Shown here in pieces: positions 1 through 6,766 of a DNA stretch of 8,198 nt. Position 1 is the first letter of the stretch. Each line of letters begins with the position of its first letter. The notes under the pieces are model-generated. The model saw only the letters and a program-made list of their open reading frames with translations. It did no database searches and was not told the origin of the DNA. Made by a program: the position numbers and the translations under genes. This DNA is from Bacteroidales bacterium Bact_07 (lineage in GTDB: Bacteria > Bacteroidota > Bacteroidia > Bacteroidales > Tenuifilaceae): contig LUYY01000255.1 in assembly GCA_001603415.1 (NCBI GenBank), forward strand, positions 1 through 8,198, written 5' to 3'.

Positions 1-344
1 CCTACATACTGCAAATACAGTTCCATGTGTTCATTCAATTCCATTGGATTATCAATGAATAATACGTTATATGGATTTTCATTGATCACCAATCTTGAAT
101 TTTCACCTGTGACACCTGCATCCTGCACCGCCTGTGTCCACTTGTCATGATCACACAAGAAGATATGTGTTGTGTCCTGAACCTTTCCACGGTACTGACT
201 GATTGCGTTATCACCGGACACATAATCCAGCCAACCAACAACCGTTCCAACCGTGATATATGACGGTTCACCTTCACCAATTCTGTTCTTCTGTGTGGAC
301 TTCTTCTGTATTGTTGCAGTTAGATTTCCACCAATCTTGATCAT
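1..344 (-). CDS. Head closure / head-tail joining protein, SPP1 gp16-like (partial, cut by left edge)
   Basis: The frame starts at the ATG at 344-342, which shares one base with the TAA stop of the upstream connector gene, and stays open to the window edge: 114 whole codons plus two bases. The protein begins MIKIGGNLTATIQKKSTQKN and ends in view with a stretch containing NPMELNEHMELYLQYV. Small head-closure proteins of the SPP1 gp16 family often end with this kind of segment, in which a loop is followed by a strand of the form 'N-x-h-E-h-x-L-x-Y-V'. At about 114 residues the gene is probably almost complete, since family members are usually 100-120 aa. Its place directly after the connector fits a ring protein that closes the portal channel after packaging and offers the tail docking surface. 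The frame is clear; the family call rests on position, size and the C-terminal segment. Confidence 0.75.
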   Translation of the reverse strand, partial: MIKIGGNLTATIQKKSTQKNRIGEGEPSYITVGTVVGWLDYVSGDNAISQYRGKVQDTTHIFLCDHDKWTQAVQDAGVTGENSRLVINENPYNVLFIDNPMELNEHMELYLQYV

Positions 345-871
345 TAGAACCTTGCTTTCTTGTACATTTCAAGAAATCCAAGTAATGTTGCAGGATAACC
401 CATCACTTGATTGTTTACATCCTGATCATAATATGTGACAGAATGTCTTGATATACTTTCCTGTTTGATTCCAACCTTGTCACGTCCGGAAACTTCCCAC
501 TTCAACAGATTGATCACACCTTGCCTGACAGCAGGTGGATATTCCACTTTAGTGACCAGATTGTTGTCAACAGTCCAAAGATCCTTGTCAACAGTAGTTG
601 TTCCGCCTTCAAGTTCAGTGATGACATATAGTCCATCATTAACGTCAGATTCAGAAATCTGGACGGTATCACCAACCTTCAGAAAAGATGATGTACCGTC
701 CAGAATATTTCCTTCACTGGATGCTTTGAATCTGATGAACCTGTTCTGGAAGTTGTTATTGGTGTACTTGCGCACCAGTGATTCAACCGCATCCAGAAGT
801 GTTTTCAGTTCATCATCTGACATATCCGCAAATTCAGGATATGTTCTTGCTTCTGAAACAGATATGATCAT
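344..871 (-). CDS. Head-tail connector (adaptor) protein, SPP1 gp15 / HK97 gp6-like position
   Basis: Translation gives 175 aa from ATG 871. The frame can be extended to a GTG at 883, but that GTG lies inside the ribosome binding site GAAAGGTGGTGA, so ATG 871 (MIISVSEARTYPEF...) is the better start. The N-terminal part (about residues 1-45) has the helical pattern of connector proteins: an 'EF..MSDDEL..LLDAVESLVRKYTNN' type helix pair, as in DNA-packaging/connector families. A strand-rich insert at about 52-105 contains LKVGDTVQISESDVNDGLYV and is unusual for the minimal fold. The C-terminal part (about 110-175) returns to helices and a YYDQDVN loop before a final helix. It probably forms the first ring under the portal. 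It lies between the major capsid gene and the closure gene, sharing a TAATG junction with the latter. Function comes from context and fold pattern. Confidence 0.75.
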   Translation of the reverse strand: MIISVSEARTYPEFADMSDDELKTLLDAVESLVRKYTNNNFQNRFIRFKASSEGNILDGTSSFLKVGDTVQISESDVNDGLYVITELEGGTTTVDKDLWTVDNNLVTKVEYPPAVRQGVINLLKWEVSGRDKVGIKQESISRHSVTYYDQDVNNQVMGYPATLLGFLEMYKKARF

Positions 872-877
872 CAGATT

Positions 878-887
878 CACCACCTTT
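878..887 (-). promoter_or_regulatory. Ribosome binding site deciding the connector start
   Basis: AAAGGTGGTG on the minus strand lies six bases before ATG 871 (core AGGTGG about eight bases before it). It overlaps the upstream GTG codons at 883 and 880, which makes them poor start sites. The same GAAAGGTGGTRA motif precedes the capsid gene and terS. Confidence 0.7.
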
Positions 888-891
888 CAGA

Positions 892-1794
892 TTATGCGCT
901 TGGTGTTACCAGTGACTTCATCAAAACAACCTTGGACTGATCTGTGAGCGCAACACAATACAGTTCATCAGCGGAAATGTCCGTTGTTCTGGAAAGTGTA
1001 TGTCTTTCCGTTTCAACATTGACATCACGCTTCAGATAAATTGTCAGTGCGGAAATGTCTTCTTCTGTTTCTTCATCATTTGTCAGCTTGACAATAGGAT
1101 TCAGATACAGTGCAGATGTGCCAGTTCCAGAAGTCTTGACACGCTTGGACGGTACAACACGACATCCAGCAACCATACCGATTTCACCCTTCATCATGAC
1201 TTCATTGTTGTACTTGTCAGCATTAATGAAATCAGGATCCAGTCTTAACTGTGTCACCTGCTTTGGATGGATGAACAGAACCTTTTCAGACTGAACTTCT
1301 TCATCAAACAGATCAACAGCATTGACAATGTGCGCATAAGTGATTGCAGATGCAGATGCAGGTGCATATATCAGCTTGACACCGTTTGGTGCTGTGCTTG
1401 CATTGTATTCAGTAGTGATAACGTCCATTGCATCACCATCAGCCTTGGACGCAATCGCTTTTGCAACCTGTCCGGTTGCCTGTCCAACCGGATCACCGTA
1501 TCCAGAAAGAACAGCTTCATCAGTCAGTGTGACAGCCTTCATTGCCTTCTTTACAGTGTACTGTGCGGAAGTTGCGGTCAGCTTTGCAGGTGTGCATTCA
1601 ACACCTTCAGCAACGTCTTCTGCATCACCGATATAATCAAATACCGGAACAGTGATTGTGTCACCAGCTTTCCCCTGAAGTGTGTTGTCAATGTTTGCAA
1701 ACGGTGTGACAACAACCTTCTTTGAAATTTTTCCTGCGATCATGTCAGCCATGACCTGCGGATTAATAAGATCACTAATCTTTGTAACAGCCAT
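892..1794 (-). CDS. Major capsid protein, N4-gp56 family type
   Basis: This 300-aa protein begins MAVTKISDLINPQVMADMIA, a typical N-terminus for the N4-gp56-type major capsid proteins of Firmicutes siphophages. The next segments fit the HK97 fold: a strand with DTITVPVFDYIGDAEDV at about 45-61 and an 'EG.....KLT...A.YTVKKAMKAV.LTDEAV' region at about 63-95. A long spine-like helix follows at about 103-128 (VGQATGQVAKAIASKADGDA), then a P-domain-like section with 'KVLFIHPKQVTQLR'. It should form the icosahedral shell around the scaffold. No maturation protease gene is visible, so the shell is probably built from uncleaved subunits, as in SPP1. The start ATG 1794 has the site GAAAGGTGGTAAC eight bases upstream. 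It lies 18 bases after the scaffold stop, the usual scaffold-capsid pairing. Confidence 0.9.
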   Translation of the reverse strand: MAVTKISDLINPQVMADMIAGKISKKVVVTPFANIDNTLQGKAGDTITVPVFDYIGDAEDVAEGVECTPAKLTATSAQYTVKKAMKAVTLTDEAVLSGYGDPVGQATGQVAKAIASKADGDAMDVITTEYNASTAPNGVKLIYAPASASAITYAHIVNAVDLFDEEVQSEKVLFIHPKQVTQLRLDPDFINADKYNNEVMMKGEIGMVAGCRVVPSKRVKTSGTGTSALYLNPIVKLTNDEETEEDISALTIYLKRDVNVETERHTLSRTTDISADELYCVALTDQSKVVLMKSLVTPSA

Positions 1795-1797
1795 TTT

Positions 1798-1809
1798 GTT
1801 ACCACCTTT
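1798..1809 (-). promoter_or_regulatory. Strong ribosome binding site of the major capsid gene
   Basis: GAAAGGTGGTAA on the minus strand lies just ahead of ATG 1794 in the short gap after the scaffold stop. Pairing with the 16S anti-Shine-Dalgarno is long, with one T where the consensus has A, as expected for the most highly made head protein. Confidence 0.65.
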
Positions 1810-1812
1810 CTT

Positions 1813-2445
1813 TTATTCTTCAGATAACTCTTTGTACAGATCAGGATTATCGTTGTACACTTTCAACCTTTCCTGATATCCCATTTTCTTGAAGTCTTCC
1901 TTTGTGACTTTGTTCTTGTCATCGTTATCTTCAGGAAGTTTGTTTTCATCAATCTTCTTCTTGGAAGATGATTCAAACTGGTTTGGATACTGTGTCTTCA
2001 GACCTTTGATCTTGTCATCCATTCCTTTGATATTCCCTGAATCATCAAGAACAGGTTTCCAGTCAGTGTCAGACTTACACTTGAACATGATGTAATCAAT
2101 ATCACTTGCCTTAACACCAGCCGCAAGAAGTGAAACCTTCAATGCGGATTCAGTTCTTTCCGCAACCAGTTGTTCTTCCAGTTCTGTCATCTTGGTCTGA
2201 TATTCATTGATCTTGTTCTGCGTGTCTTCCTGACCTTCAGTTGACTTCTTCAGATCTTCAATCAGCTTTGAAGATTCTTCCAGTTGTTTTGTCTGTGCAT
2301 CATGCTGTTCTTTCAGCTTTGAATACCTGACATCAAGGTTTTCTTCAGATGAAATGAACATCTTGTTTTCTTTCATCTTGGTTGTGATTGACGTGATCTG
2401 TTCATCAGTCAGATCCAGTGACTTCAATAATTCCTGCATTGTCAT
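1813..2445 (-). CDS. Head scaffolding protein, phage GP20-like
   Basis: This 210-aa protein is strongly charged. Residues about 36-105 form a long predicted coiled coil (Glu/Lys/Gln heptads, for example KLKEQHDAQTKQLEESSKLI), typical of internal scaffolds. Residues about 106-150 carry the GP20-family pattern 'LLAAGVKASDIDYIMFK' followed by 'GNIKGMDDKIKGLK'. The C-terminus (about 185-210) is a short helical tail, QERLKVYNDNPDLYKEL, of the kind that binds the inner face of the capsid protein. It should direct capsid protein into correctly sized procapsids and then leave. Start ATG 2445 is preceded by AAAGGAAGG at suitable spacing. It lies directly upstream of the capsid gene and is separated from the minor head gene by a 148-bp gap that holds a terminator. 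Confidence 0.85.
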   Translation of the reverse strand: MTMQELLKSLDLTDEQITSITTKMKENKMFISSEENLDVRYSKLKEQHDAQTKQLEESSKLIEDLKKSTEGQEDTQNKINEYQTKMTELEEQLVAERTESALKVSLLAAGVKASDIDYIMFKCKSDTDWKPVLDDSGNIKGMDDKIKGLKTQYPNQFESSSKKKIDENKLPEDNDDKNKVTKEDFKKMGYQERLKVYNDNPDLYKELSEE

Positions 2446-2525
2446 GATTTAATTCCTTCCTTTCCGATTTTTACAAGTTACGTCTTGCATTGGTTGAATT
2501 GGTGTTTTACATCACCCCTGATGAC

Positions 2526-2556
2526 AATAAAAAAGAACCGTTTCACGTCCGGTTCC
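2526..2556 (-). terminator. Rho-independent terminator between the minor head gene and the scaffold gene
   Basis: On the minus strand GAACCG (2555-2550) and CGGTTC (2540-2535) form a perfect 6-bp stem, extended by one G-U pair, around a nine-base loop (GACGTGAAA). Six T residues follow at once (2534-2529) and then ATT. There is no T run on the plus-strand side, so the terminator works for leftward transcription, the direction of all genes here. It lies about 40 bases after the minor head protein stop and about 80 bases before the scaffold start. Confidence 0.75.
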
Positions 2557-2572
2557 AAAGACGTTATATTGA

Positions 2573-2592
2573 ACGGACATCTGAATGTCCGT
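2573..2592 (-). repeat. Perfect 8-bp inverted repeat just after the minor head protein stop
   Basis: ACGGACAT and ATGTCCGT are separated by the four-base loop CTGA (plus-strand reading). The hairpin starts one base after the TGA of the minor head gene. There is no T tract on either side, so it is not a terminator by itself. It may protect the 3' end of the portal/minor head transcript or add to the terminator that follows. Confidence 0.65.
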
Positions 2593-2593
2593 A

Positions 2594-3529
2594 TCAATCT
2601 GTTGGTATATCCAAATACTTGGACATGTAATCATTGAAACTTCTTGTCTTATCCAGACCAAAGAAGTCTGCACGTTGTTTTAGTGTATTCAGTTCCGCTT
2701 CATCGAGATTCCATGTTGCACGTGTCAGAATATGACAGCGGCAATTGATACAGTTTTCTGCACTACCTTCACCAGCCATCATGATTTGTTCACCATCCAC
2801 ATCAAACGGTTCATCTATTGCACGGATCTGTCCATCTGCTTCTGCATGTGCTTCACGTGTCCGGTCATCCAGCGTTGCATCCCATTGTTTGACAACATCA
2901 GCACCAGCGTCTTTTGCTTCCAGCATAGAATCAAAAGTTGCTTGTTCCTGAACCTTGTGTCCTTCAGTTCTTGCAATTCTGACCGCAAGATTATATGAAC
3001 GGTTGAACGGACTGTTCATTCCATTTGCAACACCGTCTGCAATTTCAAACCATGTCTTTCCCTGAATGACAGACCGTGACACATACTGTTTGATATCAGA
3101 CTTCATGCGCACCACGTCTTTACCAAGTCTTTTATAAAAAGGAACAACCAGTTTTGCATTGTTGTTGATTGCCTTGATGACCTGTTCTTGATTAATAGGA
3201 ACAGATAACGGAATTCCTTGTTTGCGGATGGAATACATATTTCCAATGAATCCGTTCCGATAACATTCATGAAGGTATGCTTCAACAGTTGTATATCTGT
3301 CTGTGTTCAGTTTTTCCAGAATAGCGGTGATCTGTTGTTCAATTGCAATCTGATACCGCATCTGGTACACAATTGATTGCGCATTCTGAAGATCAGACCT
3401 TGATGCAAGTGCTTCAATGTTTGCACGTGTCTGTTTCCTTGCTTCAGTATAGACAGCTTTCAGATCAGATAGCATCTTCTTTTCATCTTTCAGAATCTTC
3501 TTTGCAACTTCCTTTTCTGCTTTATTCAT
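2594..3529 (-). CDS. Minor head protein, MuF / SPP1 gp7-like
   Basis: The protein is 311 aa from ATG 3529. A TTG at 3541 would add four residues but lies in the binding-site-like GGTGGTG. The N-terminal half is helical and charged (KEVAKKILKDEKKML...). The C-terminal Mu F-like domain (about 150-270) shows its markers: ARTEG near 186-190, the W-x-A-x-x-D-x-R-T-R-x-x-H pattern (QWDATLDDRTREAH) near 215-228, DGQ near 233, and a Cys cluster NCINCRC near 259-265. In SPP1 the homologue gp7 is a minor procapsid protein that binds the portal and affects DNA delivery. The gene overlaps the portal stop by eight bases (ATGAATAA), so translation is probably coupled. No toxin domain is fused to the C-terminus, which ends shortly after the MuF domain. 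Confidence 0.9.
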   Translation of the reverse strand: MNKAEKEVAKKILKDEKKMLSDLKAVYTEARKQTRANIEALASRSDLQNAQSIVYQMRYQIAIEQQITAILEKLNTDRYTTVEAYLHECYRNGFIGNMYSIRKQGIPLSVPINQEQVIKAINNNAKLVVPFYKRLGKDVVRMKSDIKQYVSRSVIQGKTWFEIADGVANGMNSPFNRSYNLAVRIARTEGHKVQEQATFDSMLEAKDAGADVVKQWDATLDDRTREAHAEADGQIRAIDEPFDVDGEQIMMAGEGSAENCINCRCHILTRATWNLDEAELNTLKQRADFFGLDKTRSFNDYMSKYLDIPTD

Positions 3530-4955
3530 CAGCACCACCAAGTTCCAGATTCATTTCAGCGGATGCAAGACCGTCATCAAGATTGATTTTATCTTTCAGA
3601 TCGTGCCAGTTCAGATCCATTACTTCACATATGTTCTGGATGATTGATTCATCATCAATAACACCTGCAAGTGACAGAAGTGTGTTGACTTCAGTCTGTT
3701 TTTTCTGTGCATCCACCAGTTCAATCTGCGCATTGTCCTGTGCATTGGTCATGACTTCACGCTGGAAATCAAAGTAAACATCTGTAAAGTCATAATCAGA
3801 ATCATATCTGCGGTTTATTTCATTCAAAACCACATTGACAATGTTCTTCAGGAATGCTTTCAGTTTTATTTCCAGCTTGTTACACTTCAGATCAAGAAGG
3901 ACATATCTGGATTTGATAACCACATTGGTCACATTACCGTCACCAAGTTGTGCAGAATTGAATCCCATACCAAAACGATATATGTTCTTTTCATCTTCCA
4001 GCATCTTTGTCTGTCTTGCCTGATACGGAATATCAACAGTCCTGATTTCAACATCACCTGTTGGATCCACACCAATCATTTTCTTGGTCTTCAGATTGAC
4101 CGCAAGTTCATCAAGGTTGTCACCCTGAAACCCTTTGACCACATGAAGTGGATGGTCAAAGTCTGCAAGATTGTTTGACAGACCGCATGACATCATGTCA
4201 TAGTCATCAATCAGATCTTTAATTGGTTTTAGACCACTAAACTGTTTCCGGTTGTTGTCCAGTCTGAAGAAGGGGATAAAACCATATTCTTCATAATACG
4301 TTGCTTCATCACCTTCCTTGTGATAGATCACATGTGGACGTGGATTCAGTTCTTCATCTTCATCCTTCTTCAGTTCACCTTCCTGATCCTGAACATAGTA
4401 TGTGGTTTGTTTTGTATCCCACACCTGAATGCGCTTGATCAGTTTGTTTTCTTTTCCTATGCGGTCAACATACCAGTATATGACATACGCACACTTATCA
4501 TCTGTATCCTTTTCCCTGACTTCCACCACACCGATTGAATCAGCATGTTGGAATCCGGTTCTGTCATCTGCACGTTTGTATGCGTACATATAATCAAAAC
4601 CCTTGGACACTGTTCCGGTCAGTACATCATTCAGTTCAGACTTGAAGTCATCATCAAAGTATTCATCCAGATAATTCTGAAGATCCCGATCATCAGACCG
4701 AACAAACGAACCTTCACCGGATAACATATACTGAACTTCCTGATCCACCAGTTCCGTGAAGAACGGATGACTGATCTTGACATTGGATCTTTTCTTGTCT
4801 TCAACCAGTTCACCATCTGCATTGAAATAAAACATCCGGTAACTGCGGATATCATGATCAGCTTCATAATACCGTTCACCAATCTTTGCAAGACGTTTCT
4901 TGGTTGAAGTCTTATCTTCATTTATAAACTGCAAGATTTCAACTTCAGACAGCAT
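3522..4955 (-). CDS. Portal protein, SPP1 gp6-like
   Basis: This 477-aa protein is normal for the family (about 430-510 aa). It is expected to form the dodecameric ring at one capsid vertex through which DNA is pumped by the terminase. Family-like features include an N-terminal helix-rich part with 'ISHPFFTELVDQEVQYMLSG' at about 61-80 and the conserved wing/clip segment 'YGFIPFFRLDNN' at about 204-215. This is followed by LIDDYDMMSCGLSNNLADF near 228-246. A stem/crown region has 'VVIKSRYVLLDLKCNKLE' near 335-352. The acidic C-terminus ends LGGADE. Start ATG 4955 has the site GAAAGGAAG, which lies within the last codons of the preceding gene; only four bases separate the two genes. The downstream MuF gene overlaps its stop. 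Confidence 0.92.
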   Translation of the reverse strand: MLSEVEILQFINEDKTSTKKRLAKIGERYYEADHDIRSYRMFYFNADGELVEDKKRSNVKISHPFFTELVDQEVQYMLSGEGSFVRSDDRDLQNYLDEYFDDDFKSELNDVLTGTVSKGFDYMYAYKRADDRTGFQHADSIGVVEVREKDTDDKCAYVIYWYVDRIGKENKLIKRIQVWDTKQTTYYVQDQEGELKKDEDEELNPRPHVIYHKEGDEATYYEEYGFIPFFRLDNNRKQFSGLKPIKDLIDDYDMMSCGLSNNLADFDHPLHVVKGFQGDNLDELAVNLKTKKMIGVDPTGDVEIRTVDIPYQARQTKMLEDEKNIYRFGMGFNSAQLGDGNVTNVVIKSRYVLLDLKCNKLEIKLKAFLKNIVNVVLNEINRRYDSDYDFTDVYFDFQREVMTNAQDNAQIELVDAQKKQTEVNTLLSLAGVIDDESIIQNICEVMDLNWHDLKDKINLDDGLASAEMNLELGGADE

Positions 4956-4959
4956 ATAA

Positions 4960-5265
4960 TCAACTTCCTTTCATAAACTTATCAGCAATACCAATTATCA
5001 TGTCAGCGTGACTTCCAAAGAAGTTACACACCTGTTCTTCATCATACCAGTCACACGTGATTCCATAGCTGAAAAGAAAACAGTGACACAATTCATGCAC
5101 CACCGTTTGTCTTGTCATTTCCTTTGTCAGTCCTGATCTGATTGATATATGTTGACTGTCATATTCAGTCAGACCAAGGAACAGACCGTTGTTATTATTC
5201 ATACTGATACTATCAGCACTAACGTATTCAATACACCACTTCAGGTTGTTCACTGTAAACTTCAT
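4960..5265 (-). CDS. Small HExxH-motif protein, metallopeptidase-like (ImmA/IrrE-like pattern), unknown role
   Basis: The protein is 101 aa from ATG 5265, which shares a base with the terL stop (TGATG). A GTG at 5277 would add four residues with no better binding site. The visible signature is TVVHELCHCF, with the zinc-binding HExxH at residues 57-61. It is followed by DEEQVCNFFGSHADMI (75-90), where Glu76 or Glu77 is placed as the third zinc ligand of ImmA/IrrE- or SprT-type folds. The N-terminal half is strand-rich (CIEYVSADSISM...GLFLGLTEY...HISIRSGL), as in small single-domain metallopeptidases. There is no signal peptide, membrane segment or DNA-binding domain. Its place between terL and portal genes is conserved-looking operon context but not a standard head gene. 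It might be a processing enzyme or a host-directed peptidase; the substrate is unknown. Confidence 0.75.
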   Translation of the reverse strand: MKFTVNNLKWCIEYVSADSISMNNNNGLFLGLTEYDSQHISIRSGLTKEMTRQTVVHELCHCFLFSYGITCDWYDEEQVCNFFGSHADMIIGIADKFMKGS

Positions 5266-6542
5266 CAATATACCCACGTATTACCACGGATCCACTTTTC
5301 AAGTGCATATCTCATTGCGTCCATTAGATGATTGAAGTCATCCACCGGAACATTCAACCGTTTACCAAACTTGTCATTGTTCCACATGTAATTTGATATT
5401 TCAGTTAAAAAGTTCACGCACCTTGGATGAACTACAATTTCAAGATCCTGAATCCATTGGATCCCATTGTTGATTGAATCTTTTCCTTTCTTTGCACCAG
5501 TCACATGAAGATGCAAAGAACACAATTCATCAATAGACTTTGGTTCTGCACTGTCAGCGGTGATCCGTTCCTTTGCATATCCCATATCTGTGATCTTTTG
5601 TGCTATGCGCTTATTGGATAATCCTTTTTCATAGAATTCATCAAACACATACAACTTCTTATTCTTCAGATCCAACTGACCACAGAACAGTGCAGAAGGA
5701 TCATTGGTATATCCAAAGTCCAAACCAAACGCTGGTTTCAGATCATCACTGACAACATATCCGGTCTTGTCACCAATCAGGTCATCATATTCCTTCTTGG
5801 TGATGAACTGGAACTGTTCTTCTTTCCAGTTCTCATACACAAGACCTTCCACAATACCCCAACCACCAATGCCTGCAACCTTGTACCGTCTTGGATTGTT
5901 GACCTTCATCTTTTCAAACAACTTCAGGTCTGATTCATCCAACCATTCATTACATCTGTAATCAGTAGTCAGCGCAAGAATGTCTGTGTCTTCATGATCA
6001 AAGAACCTTGACTTCAACCAGTGTTTTTCGTTCCACGGATTGAATGTCAGTGTGATCTGCTTCCATAGTCCATCAGGAACTTCACCACGGATGGATTCAT
6101 CCAGAAGGTCAAAGTCATCCTTGTTCATGATTTCATATGCTTCTTCAATCCACATCCAACAAAGGTTTCCAACATCAACAGTGATGGATGCAATCTTCAA
6201 TGAATCATCAAGACCACGGAAATATATCTTCTGACCTGTTGGTTTGTATGTCAGTTCCAACGGTGATTCAGTCCACTTCCAAAGGTGGTCAACGTGAAGA
6301 CGGTGAACCGCCCACTTCAATTCAGCATAGCAAGAATCCTTCAGTGTCCTGAATACTTTCCTGACAACAACGGTGTTTGCATCAGGATGTTTCATCATGT
6401 TGTATATGATCCACAACGCTGTTGTCTTGGACTTCTTGGATGCTCTGGATCCTTTCACAACTCTGTACCTGTGTTGTGAATTCCAGAATGTCTTGTATCC
6501 TTTACCAACCACATCAGGAAGGTTTATATATTCCTTCTTCAT
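5265..6542 (-). CDS. terL: Terminase large subunit (PBSX/SPP1-type ATPase-nuclease)
   Basis: This 425-aa protein has both domains of the DNA-packaging motor. In the ATPase half, the variant Walker A is GSRASKKSKTT at 31-41 and the Walker B is CWMWIEE at 128-134, with the catalytic Glu at its end. LTFNPWNEKHW at 165-175 is the conserved coupling segment. In the C-terminal RNase H-like nuclease half, acidic candidates are Asp275 in FGLDFGYTNDPSAL, Asp301 in VFDEFYEKG, Asp330 in ITADSAEPKSIDEL and Asp408 in NHLMDAMRYAL. It cuts concatemeric DNA and translocates it into the portal using ATP. Start ATG 6542 overlaps the upstream stop by four bases (ATGA) and has no strong binding site of its own, so coupling is likely. 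Length and motifs look intact. Confidence 0.95.
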   Translation of the reverse strand: MKKEYINLPDVVGKGYKTFWNSQHRYRVVKGSRASKKSKTTALWIIYNMMKHPDANTVVVRKVFRTLKDSCYAELKWAVHRLHVDHLWKWTESPLELTYKPTGQKIYFRGLDDSLKIASITVDVGNLCWMWIEEAYEIMNKDDFDLLDESIRGEVPDGLWKQITLTFNPWNEKHWLKSRFFDHEDTDILALTTDYRCNEWLDESDLKLFEKMKVNNPRRYKVAGIGGWGIVEGLVYENWKEEQFQFITKKEYDDLIGDKTGYVVSDDLKPAFGLDFGYTNDPSALFCGQLDLKNKKLYVFDEFYEKGLSNKRIAQKITDMGYAKERITADSAEPKSIDELCSLHLHVTGAKKGKDSINNGIQWIQDLEIVVHPRCVNFLTEISNYMWNNDKFGKRLNVPVDDFNHLMDAMRYALEKWIRGNTWVY

Positions 6543-6766
6543 TCTTTGATACCTCTGAACCTTGGACAGTTCCGGTGATCACACCTGTGTGTATCAATAA
6601 GACCTTGCGTCAAGAATGCCTGATATCTGGTGCAATATGCAACAGGATAATATGAATAATTACCATCAATCAAAAGGACTGAAGATTCACACCGTTGTGC
6701 GCCCTTCAGTCTTTGTCTGCGTCTTTTCTTTTGTGCTTTGACGTTTCCTTTTCCTTTAGTCTTCAA
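6539..6766 (-). CDS. Small basic Cys/His protein between terS and terL, unknown function
   Basis: I do not recognise the family with certainty. The frame is open from 6784 to the TGA at 6539 but has no ATG. I chose TTG 6766 because GGTGGTGA lies eight bases upstream, the same binding-site core used by neighbours, and because terS also starts with TTG; GTG 6778, GTG 6781 and TTG 6784 remain possible. From TTG 6766 the protein is 75 aa. It has a Lys/Arg-rich N-terminus (KGKGNVKAQKKRRRQRLKG, about 4-22) and a Cys/His C-terminal half: Cys26, Cys45, then HRCDHRNC at 60-67. That could be a small zinc-binding fold. It overlaps the terS end by 11 bases and terL by four bases (ATGA). Without it there would be a 213-bp gap in an otherwise packed operon. 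It may be a nucleic-acid-binding helper of packaging; that is inference. Confidence 0.6.
   Translation of the reverse strand: MKTKGKGNVKAQKKRRRQRLKGAQRCESSVLLIDGNYSYYPVAYCTRYQAFLTQGLIDTHRCDHRNCPRFRGIKE

Noticed and set aside
86..280. A 64-codon minus-strand frame near the left edge
   Set aside because: It lies inside the closure protein gene in another frame; the main frame begins at 344 with a TAATG junction and stays open to the edge.
253..1725. Several plus-strand open frames of 60-170 codons opposite the connector and capsid genes
   Set aside because: They lie antisense to well-supported genes, lack binding sites and family-like sequence, and are rich in Ser/Leu/Phe/Cys as expected for complements of A-rich coding sequence.
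2573..2592. The perfect 8-bp hairpin as a second intrinsic terminator
   Set aside because: No T tract follows it on either strand; only the next hairpin (2535-2556) has one.
4631..4921. A 96-codon minus-strand frame inside the portal gene
   Set aside because: It is an alternate-frame shadow within a clearly recognised portal coding sequence with no binding site of its own.
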